DNA of 27,481 bases from SVQP01 sp045652835 (GTDB lineage: Bacteria; Bacillota; Clostridia; Oscillospirales; CAG-272): contig JAZOLE010000121.1 in the NCBI GenBank assembly GCA_045652835.1, forward strand, positions 1 to 27,481, given 5' to 3'. Shown here piece by piece: positions 16,401 through 24,079 of this stretch (its first letter is position 1; the number at the start of each line of letters is the position of its first letter). The notes below the pieces were generated by a model. That model made no database searches, was not told the origin of the DNA, and worked only from the letters and a program-made list of their open reading frames with translations. The translations under genes and the position numbers were made by a program.

Positions 16401-16771
16401 AAGCGTACGGCACGCCGATCTGCGATAAGAGTGCTTTGCAGCGTGTGATGGACGAATACGTGGCGGCAGGTGGCGATATCACCGCCCAAGCGTACGTCAA
16501 GGCGCAGGCAGGATTGGAGAATCAGTACCTGACCTCCACCTCCATGAACGTGCTGATCCGCACCCTGAAGGCTGCATTCCCCGCGCCCGAGCAGAGCACA
16601 GAGCAGGAAAGCGTTCCTGCCACCGAGCAGGGCACTGCTCCTGAGGGAGAGCAGGCAACGGATGCGCCCGAGGACAAAAAGAGCGGCTGCAAGAGTGCTG
16701 TGGGTGCCATCGTGCCCGTAGCGGTTGCGGCAGCGGCTGTCATTTGTGCAAAGAAAAAGAAGAGAAAGTAA
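13412..16771 (+). CDS. Large multidomain surface protein: discoidin domains, BIG2 and glycosidase-like barrel
   Basis: A 1119-residue exported protein. A signal peptide (MVKLTVKRILGAVFALAMIA) contains a lipobox-like IAGC (residues 19-22), with an alternative cleavage near residue 31. Domains: F5/8 type C/discoidin (about 38-202), BIG2 Ig-like (about 207-283), a TIM-barrel-like region (about 288-600) with GYYMLDEPYN where D386-E387-P388 could supply the acid/base, discoidin 2 (about 690-832), discoidin 3 (about 860-1008), and a short FIVAR-like helical part (about 1010-1062). A Glu/Thr/Pro-rich stalk follows, then the tail SGCKSAVG, a hydrophobic helix and KKKKRK. Discoidin domains usually bind glycans, so this is probably a cell-attached glycan-degrading or glycan-binding protein. 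No named glycoside hydrolase family is certain. GGAGAG lies 5 bases before the ATG. Confidence 0.85.
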   Translation: MVKLTVKRILGAVFALAMIAGCGVIPTSVTAADLPAGYENIAKGATVTVSNASGKTSGENSYEMTAENWSKAMLVDGKPNTGWSTNPYDVETDKNKPVSVTLDLGKATEIGCVVVAPIQSGRNFPVTYTVSVSLDNESYTEVGRSEGNPAVKNEADVHNFTPVQARYVQIYVSERYAVESAGGGQSSDGLLVQLSEIEIYGKAVQKAELNKHALELVVGESAQLEMLLSGFASTPSVSWSSDKGGVAAVDANGKVTAKAKGEAIITAKAGNVTETCRVQVVDAKARFDENIMISIFWPPTKNYINDEQYKLMADAGITYVMGSGDALGDKHVQEKMLELCDKYGMLMTVGDYRLGGNLLNMSEQDILAVVEEYKNVPGVGGYYMLDEPYNPNTFIEAYRVLKSAEPDKYMHLNFLPSGSYPNLDTYISQMDDWCKLCASTGYPLDYLMYDRYPYGVAAGSMDRVGFLSNMDACHDVGLANDVKTGAYIQSVCIPGGFRRPTDSEIRYEIYMYLAYGYKQISYFTWFTPVDRSEPFADGIISPTGVPNKHYAAVSKVNHEVLALGKTLVNCDALEIYLNGETWGQEGIPEDFLVQPTDNKNYTVSLLKDKESGRNYLMVVNNNFSKEQTVTLQLDASITSLERASKQDGSFSKVGIDGGKLTLTLAAGDGELFALPEGLDFADEITPAPVGTNLAKDAEITCDSSTGTSNQYMNNLNDGERECEENGTLGWASNGPRESVIVIDIGYATKLNRVDLYPAGTGKKQGKNFGKTVKISVSEDGKSWTEVAALENVNARDEIPSITFDAVHARYVKLDMTDYGKTLALAEIEIFMDDGTVGAPGTNNQPAEEIIYTEGMNIALNRPFDVSSETSQEYVACGWAGKFINDGNKNNGWTSNVKRHNKENATEYVIIDFGDLFALDKVVVTPIGDLWPKDFEIFVSVDGESWTSIDKQTDAQKPNGDYVVTLASPVEAAMIKLEATKLRSTAADGYMLQLSEIEAYGTPICDKSALQRVMDEYVAAGGDITAQAYVKAQAGLENQYLTSTSMNVLIRTLKAAFPAPEQSTEQESVPATEQGTAPEGEQATDAPEDKKSGCKSAVGAIVPVAVAAAAVICAKKKKRK

Positions 16772-16783
16772 GATCATAAAAAT

Positions 16784-16815
16784 AAACGGCTCGTCGTAAG
16801 ACGAGCCGTTTGTGT
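16784..16815. terminator. Bidirectional terminator between convergent genes
   Basis: A 12-bp stem (AAACGGCTCGTC at 16784-16795, GACGAGCCGTTT at 16800-16811) with a GTAA loop. The arms carry A/T-rich flanks on both sides, so it can serve the surface-protein gene and the Gld-like operon. Confidence 0.8.
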
Positions 16816-16823
16816 TATTTTGA

Positions 16824-19800
16824 TCAATTCTTACTGATCGATACGACCTCTTGGCCGTTCATGACGCGCTCAGCATCTGCAATCAGCTTTTCCACAAAGG
16901 TGGAGAGCACGAAGAAGGTGCCTTGGCCGTTCTGCGGATCGCCCGGATCATCGGGGGAGTCCACAAGCTCAACCGTCATGTAGGATTTGAGGTTGGTGTA
17001 GCGGTAGAAGCGGTAAATGGTGTAGCGCGTGGTGCCGTCCGGGTCGGCAGCGGTAATGGTCAGCTTGAGCTGGCATTCGCTGTCGGGCAGGGCACGGAAT
17101 GCTGCCATTTGCTCCTCGGTCAGATCCGTAGCACCCTCAACGGATGCGTACAGCAGTCCCTGATACATCTTGCGGAAGTTCTCCGAAGCGTAAGAATTTT
17201 GCGCCTTACCGGTTGCGGTGTGCAGGATGACCTCATAGTCTAACTTTTCACCGTTTGCGCTGATTAGCATGTTACCCGAAGCAACGGTCGAGAGATAGAG
17301 GTAACCCCATTCGCCCGTATTGCTGTCCACTAAAATGTATGTGCCGTCAGCGATCTTGTAGTAAGCGCCGCTGCCCCATACGCCAAGCGTAACGTTGGAG
17401 GTGTTTGCCTTTGCCCAGGTCTGCTTTGCTACGTTGTAGATCTCAAAGTAGCCCTCGGTGTCATTGAAGCGCAGGGGAGTGTTACCGGTGGGATAGAAGG
17501 TCACGCCGTTGCGGTCAGCGCTGTTCACTACCATAGAGGAGGTGTCCTTGTCGGTAAAGTAGATGGGAGGAGTCAGGGTATCAATGGTGTACCAGACGCC
17601 CGTACGCTTGTCAATCAGGATATAAGAGTCCTCGGCAGTCACGTACACAATACCTTCACCCCAAGCGCCCATGCCCTCGCTCAGCTGCAATCCAAGCTTG
17701 CCCTCGCTTTCCAGCATGAACAGGTATCCGCTCTTGGAGTAGAAGTAATCGGTTTCATAAGCCGCTTGACCTTCCACGGTGTTCGCAGCCACGATGTTTC
17801 CGCTTGCATCTACTACCTTGACGTCAGCGCAAAGCTTGTAGCCATACTCCGGACCTGCGCGGTAGTACATATAGTAGGTGTAGCGGCCTGTGGTATCGTC
17901 CGTCTTGGTCTCTACGAACATGTAGTCCTTTGCGTACTGAGGAGTGGGGTACTGTATAGTACCCTTGGTGGCGTACTGACCCGCAACCATATAGTCCGAG
18001 GTGTGAATGGGGGATAAGGTGTTGCCTTCGGCATCCACCAGCACGTAGCGTTCGCCAACCTGTGCGATGGTATAAGTCAGCTCCTTGCCGTCCACCTTTG
18101 CGGTGTGCGAGGTGCCTCTGCCGGGCAGGAAGACCATTTGCGAGGTAGCGGAGTTGTCAATGCCGAACTTGATGTTGTTTTGTCCCCAGGAGTAGATCAC
18201 GTCCTGCAGGTAAGCGATATTGAGCTGCACGAAGTAAGGATCGTACCAGTCCACGTCGCTCCATTCAAGGAAGGGAACTGCACTTTCGTAAAGCTCCACG
18301 ATCATGGGGGCATAGAGGTAGAAGTATTCATCGTCCTCGTTCTTTGCCATGATTTCGCCGTAAGCGTAATAAATACCGGAGGAGGATTTCTTGCTGATGC
18401 TGACGCGGTTGAATACCGTGTAGGTGTTGCCTTCCTCGTCCGTGTCATCATAGTAGTAGGTGATCAGATGCGCAGGCTCAAGCACGCCGTATTCTTCCAT
18501 CATATCTGCATCGGGGTCAAGCTTGACAATGCGCAGAGGGGCAAGAGAGTACAGGCTGTAGAGCGCGGAGTTGACGTTATCGTAGTTGGGGAAATAGCCC
18601 TGCATGTATTCCGAATCGGTCTTGTAGGACATAGCGGAGTACATGGTGTTTTCTCTTTCCTCCAGATCAAGGTAAGAGAAATCGCACACCTGCTTGGAGT
18701 ATTCCTTGAGCAGCGTATCGTACATTTCCTCGGAGACCTCGCTATAGAACTTGGCAAGCTCCTTTTCGTCGATCTGCTCGATCTCTTCCTTGGTCATATT
18801 ATCTACGTCATAACCCATGCGGCGGCAAGCCTCATTGAAAATGATTTCGTTGATCTTTTCGTGGTCAATGTTGCTTTGAATGACAAAATTCTCCACGTCA
18901 AAGTAGGTGTTCATGGAAGAGGGATAGGTGATCATGGGGGTCAGCAGCACCTCAATGGGCTGCAGCACGAAATCCTTAATGCCGGAGGCAGACAGAATGT
19001 AGATGGTGTTTCTGCCTTCAAGCTGTACGTAGTAGCCTGCTTCGGAAACGATTGCATCACCAACGATGACCGTGTAAGCCGTACCGTCACCTGCGGTGGT
19101 GGTAAACTTGGCAGGCACATACTCGTATTCCTTTCCCTCCTGATCCTTGCGGGTCTCGGCAACCAAGCCGTACTCTGCAAAGCGAATGGTGCCGTCGGGG
19201 TTACGCTCGGGATCGGCAAGTCTGTCCATGGAAATGGTATAACCGCATGCGCTTGCAAGAGATGCAAAGGATTCAAGGCTAAAGGTGGTGGTTTCGTAGC
19301 CGTCGATATAAAAATCGTTGGTGTCCTTTTCGCGGATCAGGGTAAACGAGCCGTGATTGTTGGTGATCTCAATCTTATCAATGCGGTTTTGCGGCTTTTT
19401 GCCAAGTGAGGAGGTTGCGTCATAGGTCAGCTGTCTGAACATCAGGACTCTGCCCGAGTAGCCAAGCACCTCGGAGCCCTCGGTTTCCACCACAGCGTAA
19501 ACCTTACATGCACCTGTCTTGGGGTCTACCGCGATCAGCGAGTCATGATCGGTCACAAAGTAGCCGTCCACGTCCTTGGGCAGCGGTTCAAAGGTGTAAT
19601 TGGGGAACGAGCCCTCCAAGTGGCACAGGTGATATACGCCGTCAATCTTTTTGACGTAGTATTTGGTCGAGATGACCTCCACCTCACCGCTTTCGGTGAT
19701 GGTTTTGACCTGCTCGGTGTAGGTCAGAATGCTGACAAGGGCGCGTACGCCGATCAGTACACCGATCAGTAAAGCAAAGCTGATAGCCAGCGCAATGGCT

Positions 19801-20075
19801 GCGTTTTTCTGTGTGCGGTAAAGGGACTTCTTCTTGGCTGCCTTGCGCTTGACCCAGTGCGCGTAAAGCACCAGATCTGTCGTGGGGACGTCGCCCGGCA
19901 CGTATTTTTGTCCCTTGCCGCCCTCCTCGGTGTACCAGCCGTCAAAGGTGTAATCCTTTCGCTGCGGAATGGGCAGCGAGGGAAGGGGATCTCCCACCTT
20001 GATCTCCAAGGAGCGGCGGGAGACCTCACCCTTTCCGGGACGGAACAAGAGGGTGAAAAATTGTTCTTGTATCAT
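16824..20075 (-). CDS. Very large DUF4340-type membrane protein with N-terminal InlB B-type repeat
   Basis: A 1083-residue last gene of the Gld-like operon. Residues about 7-74 match the InlB B-repeat/Listeria-Bacteroides repeat pattern (DYTFDGWYTEEGG, then LVLYAHW). A basic stretch (KRKAAKKK) and one membrane helix (91-116) come next, then a long extracellular part. Its first portion (about 120-345) resembles DUF4340: repeated beta units such as IEITNNHGSFTLIREKDTND and AKFTTTAGDGTAYTVIVGD. DUF4340 proteins commonly sit beside GldG-type genes; this one is about twice the usual size. Having no signal peptide and basic residues before the helix, the InlB-like repeat is predicted to be cytoplasmic, which is odd. 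AGGAGA precedes the ATG, and the start overlaps the upstream stop by ATGA. Function unknown; probably an accessory of the transporter. Confidence 0.82.
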   Translation of the reverse strand: MIQEQFFTLLFRPGKGEVSRRSLEIKVGDPLPSLPIPQRKDYTFDGWYTEEGGKGQKYVPGDVPTTDLVLYAHWVKRKAAKKKSLYRTQKNAAIALAISFALLIGVLIGVRALVSILTYTEQVKTITESGEVEVISTKYYVKKIDGVYHLCHLEGSFPNYTFEPLPKDVDGYFVTDHDSLIAVDPKTGACKVYAVVETEGSEVLGYSGRVLMFRQLTYDATSSLGKKPQNRIDKIEITNNHGSFTLIREKDTNDFYIDGYETTTFSLESFASLASACGYTISMDRLADPERNPDGTIRFAEYGLVAETRKDQEGKEYEYVPAKFTTTAGDGTAYTVIVGDAIVSEAGYYVQLEGRNTIYILSASGIKDFVLQPIEVLLTPMITYPSSMNTYFDVENFVIQSNIDHEKINEIIFNEACRRMGYDVDNMTKEEIEQIDEKELAKFYSEVSEEMYDTLLKEYSKQVCDFSYLDLEERENTMYSAMSYKTDSEYMQGYFPNYDNVNSALYSLYSLAPLRIVKLDPDADMMEEYGVLEPAHLITYYYDDTDEEGNTYTVFNRVSISKKSSSGIYYAYGEIMAKNEDDEYFYLYAPMIVELYESAVPFLEWSDVDWYDPYFVQLNIAYLQDVIYSWGQNNIKFGIDNSATSQMVFLPGRGTSHTAKVDGKELTYTIAQVGERYVLVDAEGNTLSPIHTSDYMVAGQYATKGTIQYPTPQYAKDYMFVETKTDDTTGRYTYYMYYRAGPEYGYKLCADVKVVDASGNIVAANTVEGQAAYETDYFYSKSGYLFMLESEGKLGLQLSEGMGAWGEGIVYVTAEDSYILIDKRTGVWYTIDTLTPPIYFTDKDTSSMVVNSADRNGVTFYPTGNTPLRFNDTEGYFEIYNVAKQTWAKANTSNVTLGVWGSGAYYKIADGTYILVDSNTGEWGYLYLSTVASGNMLISANGEKLDYEVILHTATGKAQNSYASENFRKMYQGLLYASVEGATDLTEEQMAAFRALPDSECQLKLTITAADPDGTTRYTIYRFYRYTNLKSYMTVELVDSPDDPGDPQNGQGTFFVLSTFVEKLIADAERVMNGQEVVSISKN

Positions 20076-21724
20076 AAATATTTTCTCCTGACGTTTTTGT
20101 AAATACCAACGCCGAAGCAGATCAGGGCGGGAACTGCGGCAAGCGCGATCATAATGGGCATGGGGTTGTTCTTTGCGGTTACCGCTTCTGCAATGTCATA
20201 GACCATGAACGCCTTGAATTCCAGCGTGACCGGAATGACCTCACGGCCCATGGAGCGCAGCGTGCCAAGCACCACGTCGGCGTTACCGTATGCATCGGAT
20301 GCCAGCACCGTGTCAGACAAAAATTCGGTCGATGCGATGCAGCAAACGTACGAGGGCTCTTGCGCTACCGAGTAGTTGGTTTCTTGCGTGGTGCGGTTTT
20401 CCACGGTCAGCGTCATGACGCTGAAGGGGTACTGACCGGCTGCCTCGTAGACCTCTCCGCCTACTGTACCGTTAGCGGTTGCGGGAGCGGTAAAGATGTT
20501 GTGCATGGTGCGCGAGATGCCGTTAGAGCGGTAGGAATGGTACATGTACGCCTGTGTGCCGGTGGTCTCGTCCTCCAGCACGTAGGTGGGCTTGTAGTTT
20601 TCTGCGGGCTTGATGGCGGTTGCCTGATCAAAAATGACCGTGGGAGGATAGCCGGAGCCGCGCAGGTCGGTGGTAAAGGATGCGCCCGTGCCAAGCGTTT
20701 CGTAGGTACCGATCAGGGCAAAGCCCTCACCGTCCACGTTTGCCTCGGCATCCTGCAACAGGTAGTTCTCGGAAAGTCCTGCGCTGTCGGTCTTGGTGGC
20801 AATGCTTACGCCCCAGAATTCCAGATATTCTTCAAGGTTAGGCAGCGAGGGAGTGTCGGGATCGCAGACGTACAAGAAGGAGTACGCCTTGTCCAAAAAT
20901 GCGTCCAGCTTGTCGATCTCGTCATGATCATCGCTTGCATCACCAAAGAAGTCGCTTTGCGGCGCCATGGTGATGATCAGGCGGCAGTTTTCGGGAATTT
21001 CCTGGTTTTCTAAGTCCAGCGTCTGCACCTCAAAGCCTGCAGCCTCGATCAGACGCATAAATTCGTCGTGTCCCTCAATCTGCTCACCGTGATTGGTAGT
21101 CAGGCAGGCAATGGGGGATTCGGCACGCGTGACCGCCAAAATACCCGAGGTCAGCTTCTTTTCACCGTTGTATGCCCAGTAATCGGTGGACGAAGCATCG
21201 TTGGAGGTGAACAGCGCGTCAACCGTAAATACACGGTACTCTGTACCAAACGAAACGATGACGTTGGAGGAGTAGATGTTGGTTGCGCTGGTTGCTTTGA
21301 ACTTCTGGATTGCGGAGGGGTTCTTGACGATATTGATGTATTGCACGTCAATGTAGTCGGGGAACTCCTTTTGCAGACCCAGTGCGGTATAGTGAATGTA
21401 GCGTGTGTATTGGTTGTCGTTCAGGATGTCGGGATCGGTGCAGAAAATGATTTCAACCTTCAAAGGCTCTTCGCCCTTTGCCTCTCTTTGCGCGTTGATG
21501 GCATCAACCGCATAGGGCAGGTTTTTGTCAAGCAGATCGATACAGGAATCCGAAACCGTGTAAAGTGTGCCTTCCATGGAAAGGTAGCGGGGAATGGCAA
21601 AGTCAATAAACCAAAGTCCCTTGGTGGCAAGTGCGTGGAAGCCTGCATTGAGCAGCAGCACGCAAGCAATGACCAGCACGGTCACCGCGTAGAATACAGT
21701 CTTTTTGGTAAACTTATGCATCAT
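20072..21724 (-). CDS. GldG-like ABC transporter auxiliary protein, second paralog
   Basis: A 550-residue membrane-anchored protein: N-terminal helix at about 9-31, a large extracellular domain and a C-terminal helix at about 522-542 followed by RRKYL. It shares the GldG/ABC_transp_aux pattern with the preceding gene (NHGEQIEGHDEFMRLIEAAG, LDLENQEIPENCRLIITMAP, DEIDKLDAFLDK). The start at 21724 (MMHKF) is chosen because AAGGAGG lies 8 bases upstream and it overlaps the previous stop by ATGA; a farther in-frame start would lie inside the previous gene. It probably partners the adjacent ATPase and permease. Gliding-motility roles are known only for Bacteroidetes GldFG; in Clostridia the substrate is unknown. 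Confidence 0.85.
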   Translation of the reverse strand: MMHKFTKKTVFYAVTVLVIACVLLLNAGFHALATKGLWFIDFAIPRYLSMEGTLYTVSDSCIDLLDKNLPYAVDAINAQREAKGEEPLKVEIIFCTDPDILNDNQYTRYIHYTALGLQKEFPDYIDVQYINIVKNPSAIQKFKATSATNIYSSNVIVSFGTEYRVFTVDALFTSNDASSTDYWAYNGEKKLTSGILAVTRAESPIACLTTNHGEQIEGHDEFMRLIEAAGFEVQTLDLENQEIPENCRLIITMAPQSDFFGDASDDHDEIDKLDAFLDKAYSFLYVCDPDTPSLPNLEEYLEFWGVSIATKTDSAGLSENYLLQDAEANVDGEGFALIGTYETLGTGASFTTDLRGSGYPPTVIFDQATAIKPAENYKPTYVLEDETTGTQAYMYHSYRSNGISRTMHNIFTAPATANGTVGGEVYEAAGQYPFSVMTLTVENRTTQETNYSVAQEPSYVCCIASTEFLSDTVLASDAYGNADVVLGTLRSMGREVIPVTLEFKAFMVYDIAEAVTAKNNPMPIMIALAAVPALICFGVGIYKNVRRKYL

Positions 21725-23259
21725 GCGTGCTTCCTCCTTATGAGAACGATCATGCCCGCAGCGCAAGCGATCAGTGCAGGAACGGTTGCCAGCAGCACGG
21801 TAATGTAGGTCTTTTGCGCCACCGTGATGGTATCAATGGTGGAATCCGCAAAGGGCTTGGAGGTCAGCGCCGTGGGAATACGGTCGTTGCCGATGGTCTC
21901 AATCGAGGAAAGCAGCACGCCCGAGTTACCGTAAACGGGGGAGTTGAGCGCGTCCTCGTCTGCAAACTTGGTGGAGGTGCAGGCGAGAATGTAGCCCGTA
22001 CCGCCCTGGGTCGCCTTTTCGGAAAGCGTCATCATGATAAAGGGATCGGTCGCAGAGGCGCTTGCAACCGCCTTGCCGCCTGCCCATGCCTGTGCGTTCT
22101 CGCCCGAGGTCAGAATGGGGGAGAGTGTGCAGCCGTCCTTCTGGAAAGTGCCGTCTGCGCTTGCGGTAAAGCCTTGCGCGGGGGAAATGCAGGTCGCGCC
22201 TGCAAATACCATGGGGCTGTAGCCTGCTGCCTGTGCAATGTTTGCACCGCGCGGGTTGGTGGTATAGTTACCAAGCAGGGTGTAGCCGTCAACCGAGAGC
22301 GATTGCGAGGTGTCCTTGACCGTGTAGCAATGCTCAATGCCTGCAACCTCGGAGTGCATAAAGTCAATGCCCCAGCCCTCAAGGAAGGTCTCAAAGTTGA
22401 CAAAGCTGCCCGATACAAAGGTGTCCGAGTTGACGAATACCATGTATGCGCCGCCTGCTTGCATGTAAGCGTCCAGCTTGGCGATCTCGTCCTTGACAGA
22501 GATGCCGTCGTTGATTGCAAAGTCCTTGGTGGGATTGTAGGTCACCAGCAGCTCGCAATCTGTCGGGATGTCAAAGTTCATCAGGTCAAGGTAGGTGTAG
22601 CGGTAGCCCGCGTCCACCAGCAGATTGAGAAACGCGTTATCGTACATGGTCTCACCGTGGTTAACGGTCAGGTACGCCATGGGCGTCTCTTTTTGTGCTA
22701 CGTGCAAAATGCCTGTAGCCAGGCTCTTTTCGCCGTTATAGGCAATGGGGGTCTCCTGGTCTGCGCTGTTGAACACGTAAAAATCGTTCAAGGGGCGCAG
22801 TACGAATTTCTCACCGTATGCAATGACCACGTTGGTGTCGGCGTATACGTTGTACTTCTTGGCAAGAGAGGGATGATTCCAGATGTTGATGTGCTCGATC
22901 TCAATGTGATCGGGGAATTCCTCTGCAAGCTCGTGGGCGGTATTGAGCAGGTACTGCTGCACAGTTTGCTCTTCCCACGCTGCCTTGTCATCGCAGAAGA
23001 TGATGCGAATCTTTTGCTTTTGGCTAAGCTCCGCGTTGTCCGCATCGATCAGCGGAATGATGCTTTGCGCCACGTAATCGCGGCAATCGTCCGAAAGTGT
23101 AAACGTGCCCGAGGAGGTCATGTCAACGAACCAGGAATAACGCGTTGCGAGCGTCTGGAAAATAACGTTGACTATCACAACCACGGCAATGACGCAAATC
23201 GTCAGCACCACGGACAAAGAGCCATAGCGAAAGCGGCGGCTTGTCGCTGTTCTTCTCAT
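21721..23259 (-). CDS. GldG-like ABC transporter auxiliary protein, first paralog
   Basis: A 512-residue protein: basic N-terminus (MRRTATSRRFRYGS), membrane helix about 15-38, an extracellular region and a C-terminal helix about 485-506 followed by RRKHA. Pattern of the GldG family (ABC-type uncharacterised transport auxiliary): a thioredoxin-like or GIFT-like N-terminal half with QKIRIIFCDDKAAWEEQT, then MAYLTVNHGETMYDNAFLNL, CELLVTYNPTKDFA and DEIAKLDAYMQAGG. CGGAGG lies 9 bases before the ATG, and the permease stop is 18 bases upstream. It and the following gene are tandem paralogs that share order and landmarks but are well diverged, so the duplication is old. Confidence 0.86.
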   Translation of the reverse strand: MRRTATSRRFRYGSLSVVLTICVIAVVVIVNVIFQTLATRYSWFVDMTSSGTFTLSDDCRDYVAQSIIPLIDADNAELSQKQKIRIIFCDDKAAWEEQTVQQYLLNTAHELAEEFPDHIEIEHINIWNHPSLAKKYNVYADTNVVIAYGEKFVLRPLNDFYVFNSADQETPIAYNGEKSLATGILHVAQKETPMAYLTVNHGETMYDNAFLNLLVDAGYRYTYLDLMNFDIPTDCELLVTYNPTKDFAINDGISVKDEIAKLDAYMQAGGAYMVFVNSDTFVSGSFVNFETFLEGWGIDFMHSEVAGIEHCYTVKDTSQSLSVDGYTLLGNYTTNPRGANIAQAAGYSPMVFAGATCISPAQGFTASADGTFQKDGCTLSPILTSGENAQAWAGGKAVASASATDPFIMMTLSEKATQGGTGYILACTSTKFADEDALNSPVYGNSGVLLSSIETIGNDRIPTALTSKPFADSTIDTITVAQKTYITVLLATVPALIACAAGMIVLIRRKHA

Positions 23260-23277
23260 TGTGCGCTATCCTCCGTA

Positions 23278-24024
23278 TCAGCCCCAACGGCGCTTTTCGT
23301 ATACTCTGACGGTCAAGAACAGGAATACGAAGGTCAGGGAGAGGTAGTAGAGCAGCGCGGAGAAGTCAAACAGACCGTAGCTGAAGGTGTTGAAGCGGCT
23401 GAGCACCGAGAACCAGTCAACCACAAAGCGAATGACGTAGTTGTCGATGAGCGTATTGACAAAGCTGAGCAGCACCATGCCCAAAATGACCGAGATGGTC
23501 ACAACCGCAGCGGCAAGCTGGTTTTCGGTCAGTGCCGAGATGAACGTGCCGATGGCGATGAACGCAGCACCGATGAGCAGAATGCCTACAAGGCAGCCCA
23601 CAACCTGACCGGTTACAGGACCGATATGGGTGGTGGTATACGACTCGCTGCCACGCTCAACCGATGCAAAAGCGTAGATCGGAATGAAGTTGATGCAGGA
23701 GATCAGAAGGGAGGACGCAAACAGCGTCAGGGCTGCCAAGAACTTGCCCATAACCATGCCCGTAATCGAAACGGGGGCGGTCATCAGCAGCTGCTCGGTG
23801 CGCAGCTTTCTCTCTTCCGCGAACAGACGCATGGTCAAAAGCGGAATGAGAATGATAAAGGCAAAGATCAGGGTCATAAAGTAGGTGGAGGTATCGTAGC
23901 TGGAGGATACGATGGTGGTGTAGCAGCACAGCAGTGCCGACATGATAAAGAATACACCCGCAAACACGTATCCGATGGGATTGATGAAATAAGAGCGCAT
24001 CTCTTTTTTATAGATGGCAAGCAT
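23278..24024 (-). CDS. ABC-2 type permease (GldF-like)
   Basis: A 248-residue integral membrane subunit with about six helices (near 15-37, 48-66, 95-118, 140-165, 170-195, 218-240). The conserved loop LLTMRLFAEERKLRTEQLLM followed by TAPVS (about 60-85) is typical of the GldF/NosY-type ABC-2 permease family. It should form the membrane channel with the ATPase encoded 55 bases upstream. The start must be this ATG or later because an in-frame TAA lies 9 bases before it. The only good ribosome site, AAAGGAGA, is about 26 bases away, with a small hairpin in between. Confidence 0.9.
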   Translation of the reverse strand: MLAIYKKEMRSYFINPIGYVFAGVFFIMSALLCCYTTIVSSSYDTSTYFMTLIFAFIILIPLLTMRLFAEERKLRTEQLLMTAPVSITGMVMGKFLAALTLFASSLLISCINFIPIYAFASVERGSESYTTTHIGPVTGQVVGCLVGILLIGAAFIAIGTFISALTENQLAAAVVTISVILGMVLLSFVNTLIDNYVIRFVVDWFSVLSRFNTFSYGLFDFSALLYYLSLTFVFLFLTVRVYEKRRWG

Positions 24025-24032
24025 ATCGTTTT

Positions 24033-24057
24033 ACACGGCGAAAAGCCGTTCTCCTTT
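24033..24057 (-). promoter_or_regulatory. Hairpin between a distant ribosome site and the permease start codon
   Basis: On the - strand the Shine-Dalgarno AAAGGAGA (24057-24050) is followed by ACGGC, a TTTTC loop and GCCGT (24049-24035), then 10 bases to the ATG at 24024. Folding the 15-base hairpin would bring the ribosome site to about 11 bases from the start; unfolded it is too far. This suggests structure-dependent initiation or tuning of permease level relative to ATPase. Confidence 0.55.
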
Positions 24058-24079
24058 CGAATTTTTTGTGGCGGGGAAA

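Noticed and set aside
18105..19409. 434-codon + strand open frame inside the DUF4340 gene
   Set aside because: It lies wholly opposite a coding gene with clear domain structure; low-complexity hydrophobic/His/Val content indicates a shadow.
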